DNA of 49,718 nucleotides, from assembly GCF_027947535.2 (NCBI RefSeq), contig NZ_JAAGKO020000059.1, forward strand, positions 1 to 49,718, in the 5' to 3' direction. How positions within the stretch are numbered: position 1 is the stretch's first letter; each line of letters opens with the position of its first letter. Source of the stretch: Streptantibioticus silvisoli (GTDB taxonomy: Bacteria; Actinomycetota; Actinomycetes; Streptomycetales; Streptomycetaceae). This document shows positions 47,904 to 49,718 of this stretch, in pieces. Both the position numbers and the translations under genes were made by a program. The notes under the pieces were generated by a model. That model was not told where the DNA came from. It worked only from the letters and a program-made list of their open reading frames with translations, and did not search any database.

Positions 47904-48140
47904 CCGCGATCGGGGCCGCCTCGGGGGGTGGGCTGCCGGTGGTGCTGGCCACGGTGACGGCGGTGGCCGCGGGGTGGCGCCGGCCGCACGCCGGAGGGCG
48001 GACCGCCAACGGCTTCGCCGCGCGGGAGCCGGGATGCCGGTGACCCTGACGACAGTCGCGGCGCCGGCCCGCAGTAGCCGCCCTCATCGCCTTCGCGGTC
48101 GCGACGCCGACCGCTCGACGGGCCGACCGTGCGATCGGGG
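47769..48140. repeat. Degenerate duplications of the MFS gene's 3' end
   Basis: The coding segment 47769-47850 recurs at about 48031-48112 with most bases conserved, including the 19-mer GCCGCCCTCATCGCCTTCG. A more diverged copy begins at 47930. The segment with CGCACGCCGGAGGGC occurs at 47886 and again at 47986, exactly 100 bp apart, and GCGATCGGGGCCG recurs near 48131. Confidence 0.8.
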
Positions 48141-48162
48141 CCGGATTGTCCGAGGCGGGTGA

Positions 48163-48168
48163 CACGAT
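48163..48168 (+). promoter_or_regulatory. Candidate -10 box CACGAT (leaderless)
   Basis: CACGAT followed by 7 nt and ATG 48176; no clear -35. Confidence 0.35.
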
Positions 48169-48175
48169 GTCAGCT

Positions 48176-48907
48176 ATGGAAACTGCTGAGTTCATCGAGG
48201 TACTGCGGACCGAGGGCGAGACGCTGGCCGTCCTCGCGGACCGGGCCGGCTGGGACGCCGAGGTGCCGTCCTGCCCGGGCTGGCACACCCGGGATCTGGT
48301 GGCGCACCTCGGCAACGTGCACCGGCGGGTGGCGCTCTACGTGGCGGGTGCGACCGAGCCGGTACGCGGCGACTGGGAGGCGCCGGCGGACGCGGAGCTG
48401 GACGGCTGGTACCGCGCGGGGCACGCCGCGCTGGTGGACGCCCTCAGCAACGCTCCGGCGGACCTGGAGTGCTGGACGTTCGTACCGGCCGCCTCGCCCC
48501 TCGCCTTCTGGACGCGCCGCCAGGCCCACGAGATGGCGGTGCACCGGATCGACGCCGAGTTGGCCGCCGGCGCGGAACACCTGCCGTTCGGCGCCTCCTT
48601 CGCCGCCGACGGCATCGACGAACTGCTGCACGGCGCCCTCAGCCGCCCCCAGGGCACCCTGCGCTCCGGCTCCCCGCACGCGATACGGGTGCGGCCCACC
48701 GACGCCGGGGGCCGTTCCTGGCTGCTGCGGCTCTCCAACGATCCGCCGCGCGTCCACAACGACGACCCCGCTCCCGCCGACTGCACGGTGAGCGGCACCG
48801 CCGACGCCCTCTACGCCGCCCTGTGGAACCGCTCGGGCTTCAAGGAGCTGGACGTCACCGGTGACACGTCGCTGGTCGATCAGTGGTCCACGCTGGCGGC
48901 CGTTTGA
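48176..48907 (+). CDS. Maleylpyruvate isomerase-family, mycothiol-dependent-type enzyme (DinB-like)
   Basis: 243 residues from ATG 48176; in-frame ATG at 48167 is possible. The N-terminal DinB-like four-helix domain has the metal-site pattern of this family: SCPGWHTRDLVAHLGNVHRRVALY with the first His, and RRQAHEMAVHRIDAEL with the HxxxH pair. The C-terminal domain (FAADGIDELLHGAL, then DCTVSGTADALYAALWNRSG) is the SCP2-like part usual in actinobacterial members. The family includes mycothiol-dependent maleylpyruvate isomerases, but most paralogues have unknown substrates. Its upstream region consists of duplicated MFS sequence. Confidence 0.87.
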   Translation: METAEFIEVLRTEGETLAVLADRAGWDAEVPSCPGWHTRDLVAHLGNVHRRVALYVAGATEPVRGDWEAPADAELDGWYRAGHAALVDALSNAPADLECWTFVPAASPLAFWTRRQAHEMAVHRIDAELAAGAEHLPFGASFAADGIDELLHGALSRPQGTLRSGSPHAIRVRPTDAGGRSWLLRLSNDPPRVHNDDPAPADCTVSGTADALYAALWNRSGFKELDVTGDTSLVDQWSTLAAV

Positions 48908-49718
48908 GGACAGAGGGGGCTGCGGGGACGAGGTCAGGGCGACGGAGGGGCCTGCGTCGCGGGGGCGGGGTGAGGGCGTCGGGGCGAGGGAGGGGGCTGC
49001 GCCGCGGGGGCGGAGGCGGGGCTGACGGTGCGGGCTGCGGGAGCGGAGGCGGGCTGACGTCAACGGGCTGCGGGAAGCGGGGCGACGTCCGCCGGTGAGG
49101 GCTGCGCTGCGGAGGGGGCTTGACGGGGGGCTGCGGGAGTGGGGCTCGACGGTGACAGTGCGGCCTGCGGAGGTGGGGCAGGGCCTGACGTCAACAAGCT
49201 CCGGGGCAGCGTCCGTCGAGGCGGGGGCCTCCGTGGGGCGGGGCTCGACGTGACGTTCACCGGAGACGAGCCTCCGCGCCGTGAAGCCGCTCGGCGTCAA
49301 CGGGCTGCACGGTGACGCCTGCCCGGAGCACGGCAACCTCCGGAGAGGTGACGCCGACTGGCGTCAACCCGCCTCAGCGCGGCGACAGTCGTAGGCAGGT
49401 GTCCGAACCTCCGTCGGCCGAATGCTCGTTGGGGCGCACCGCCTCAACGAGCCCGCCGGAGCGATCCGTTGAGGTCGGACGTCTCACGGTGGCGACGTCC
49501 TGCTCGGGCAATCGTCCGGGGTCGCCGTCCAGTGCGGCGGCAACCCTTGCACGCGCGTCCGGAGCCCACCGCAGAGCACGGCCACCGCGATCCGGGCGGC
49601 TCACCGGACATCGCGGACGGCGGAGCCTCCGACAGTCGGCCGGCGGAGGAGAAGGGGCACCCTCCGGCGGAGAACGCAGCCGCCCGACAGACCCAGGCGG
49701 CGCCGCGCACGACGACGG
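48908..49718. other. 811-bp region without a recognisable gene
   Basis: The left 350 bp are G-rich on the plus strand, with degenerate GGGGGCTGCGG(G) units. From 49040 rightward, CTGACGTCAAC / GGCGTCAACGGGCTGC motifs recur (49055, 49189, 49290, 49361). Two short minus-strand ORFs (49374-49604 and 49444-49710) have no ribosome site or recognisable motif and are not called. The region runs to the window edge. Confidence 0.6.

Noticed and set aside
49374-49710. Two small minus-strand ORFs at the right edge
   Set aside because: No ribosome site, unusual amino-acid composition for this genome's proteins, and no motif.
1-49718. tRNA, rRNA, transposase or prophage genes
   Set aside because: None seen: no cloverleaf-like segments with CCA-proximal features, no DDE transposase or integrase motifs, and no phage structural genes.

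Overview
The window reads as chromosomal DNA of a streptomycete or close relative (order Streptomycetales). It is extremely G+C-rich, third codon positions are almost all G or C, GTG starts are common, and neighbouring genes often overlap as GTGA. The gene set also fits: a nitrate/nitrite-sensing (NIT) histidine kinase of the CvnA type, an NsdA-like regulator, a PAS-SpoIIE phosphatase, DUF397, TerD, a mycothiol-dependent-type DinB enzyme and a bldA-type TTA codon. I see no rRNA, tRNA, insertion sequence, prophage or CRISPR array.

Layout. 1-2365: 5' part of a NIT sensor kinase (minus), cut by the window edge. 2750-3157: small two-helix membrane protein. 3597-11018 (minus): three-gene operon for an SMC-like ATPase with two partner subunits in the order of mukFEB/jetABC, with no JetD nuclease gene beside it. 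11122-14590: pyroglutamate module, with pcp divergent from pxpA-pxpB-pxpC. 14724-16142: HEAT-repeat protein. 16623-18374: PAS-SpoIIE phosphatase. 18501-19985: NsdA-like HTH/TPR regulator. 20407-21570: APH-fold kinase carrying a TTA codon. 21640-23338: a conserved hypothetical, an orphan DUF397 protein and a secreted gamma-class chorismate mutase. 23453-25750: Ser/Thr kinase with eight TPR-like repeats. 25815-26462: non-coding array of degenerate repeats of about 49 bp. 26743-28925: dhaK-dhaL-dhaM. 28929-31193 (minus): Nudix hydrolase, PH-like membrane protein and Asp/Glu racemase. 31405-32613: HpnB-like glycosyltransferase. 32726-34015: double TerD-domain protein. 34285-36420: low-complexity P/G/Q/Y protein, MOSC protein and Rv1733c-like membrane protein. 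36651-39098: beta-helix/AAA+ fusion, converging with and overlapping a polytopic membrane hydrolase (39068-41854). 42148-42996: DeoR regulator. 43053-44201: Cds1-like PLP enzyme. 44474-44995: RsbW-like ATP-binding protein. 45367-47903: divergent ROK regulator and MFS transporter. 48176-48907: DinB/mycothiol-type enzyme. 48908-49718: no gene recognised.

Themes. The most system-like locus is the SMC-like operon: a bacterial condensin/Wadjet-type core whose Walker B reads LDN rather than LDE and which lacks the nuclease subunit. Pcp and PxpABC make a short pathway from pyroglutamyl peptides to glutamate. DhaKLM phosphorylates dihydroxyacetone using PTS phosphate. Many genes start 6-7 nt after a TANNNT-like -10 box, which suggests widespread leaderless transcription. 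Several convergent or gene-end junctions carry perfect stem-loops. A recurring oddity is degenerate duplication of sequence at or just beyond the 3' ends of genes, clearest after the MFS gene, the SMC gene and the PH-like gene.

Functions are assigned from motifs and remembered family features only; no database search was possible.
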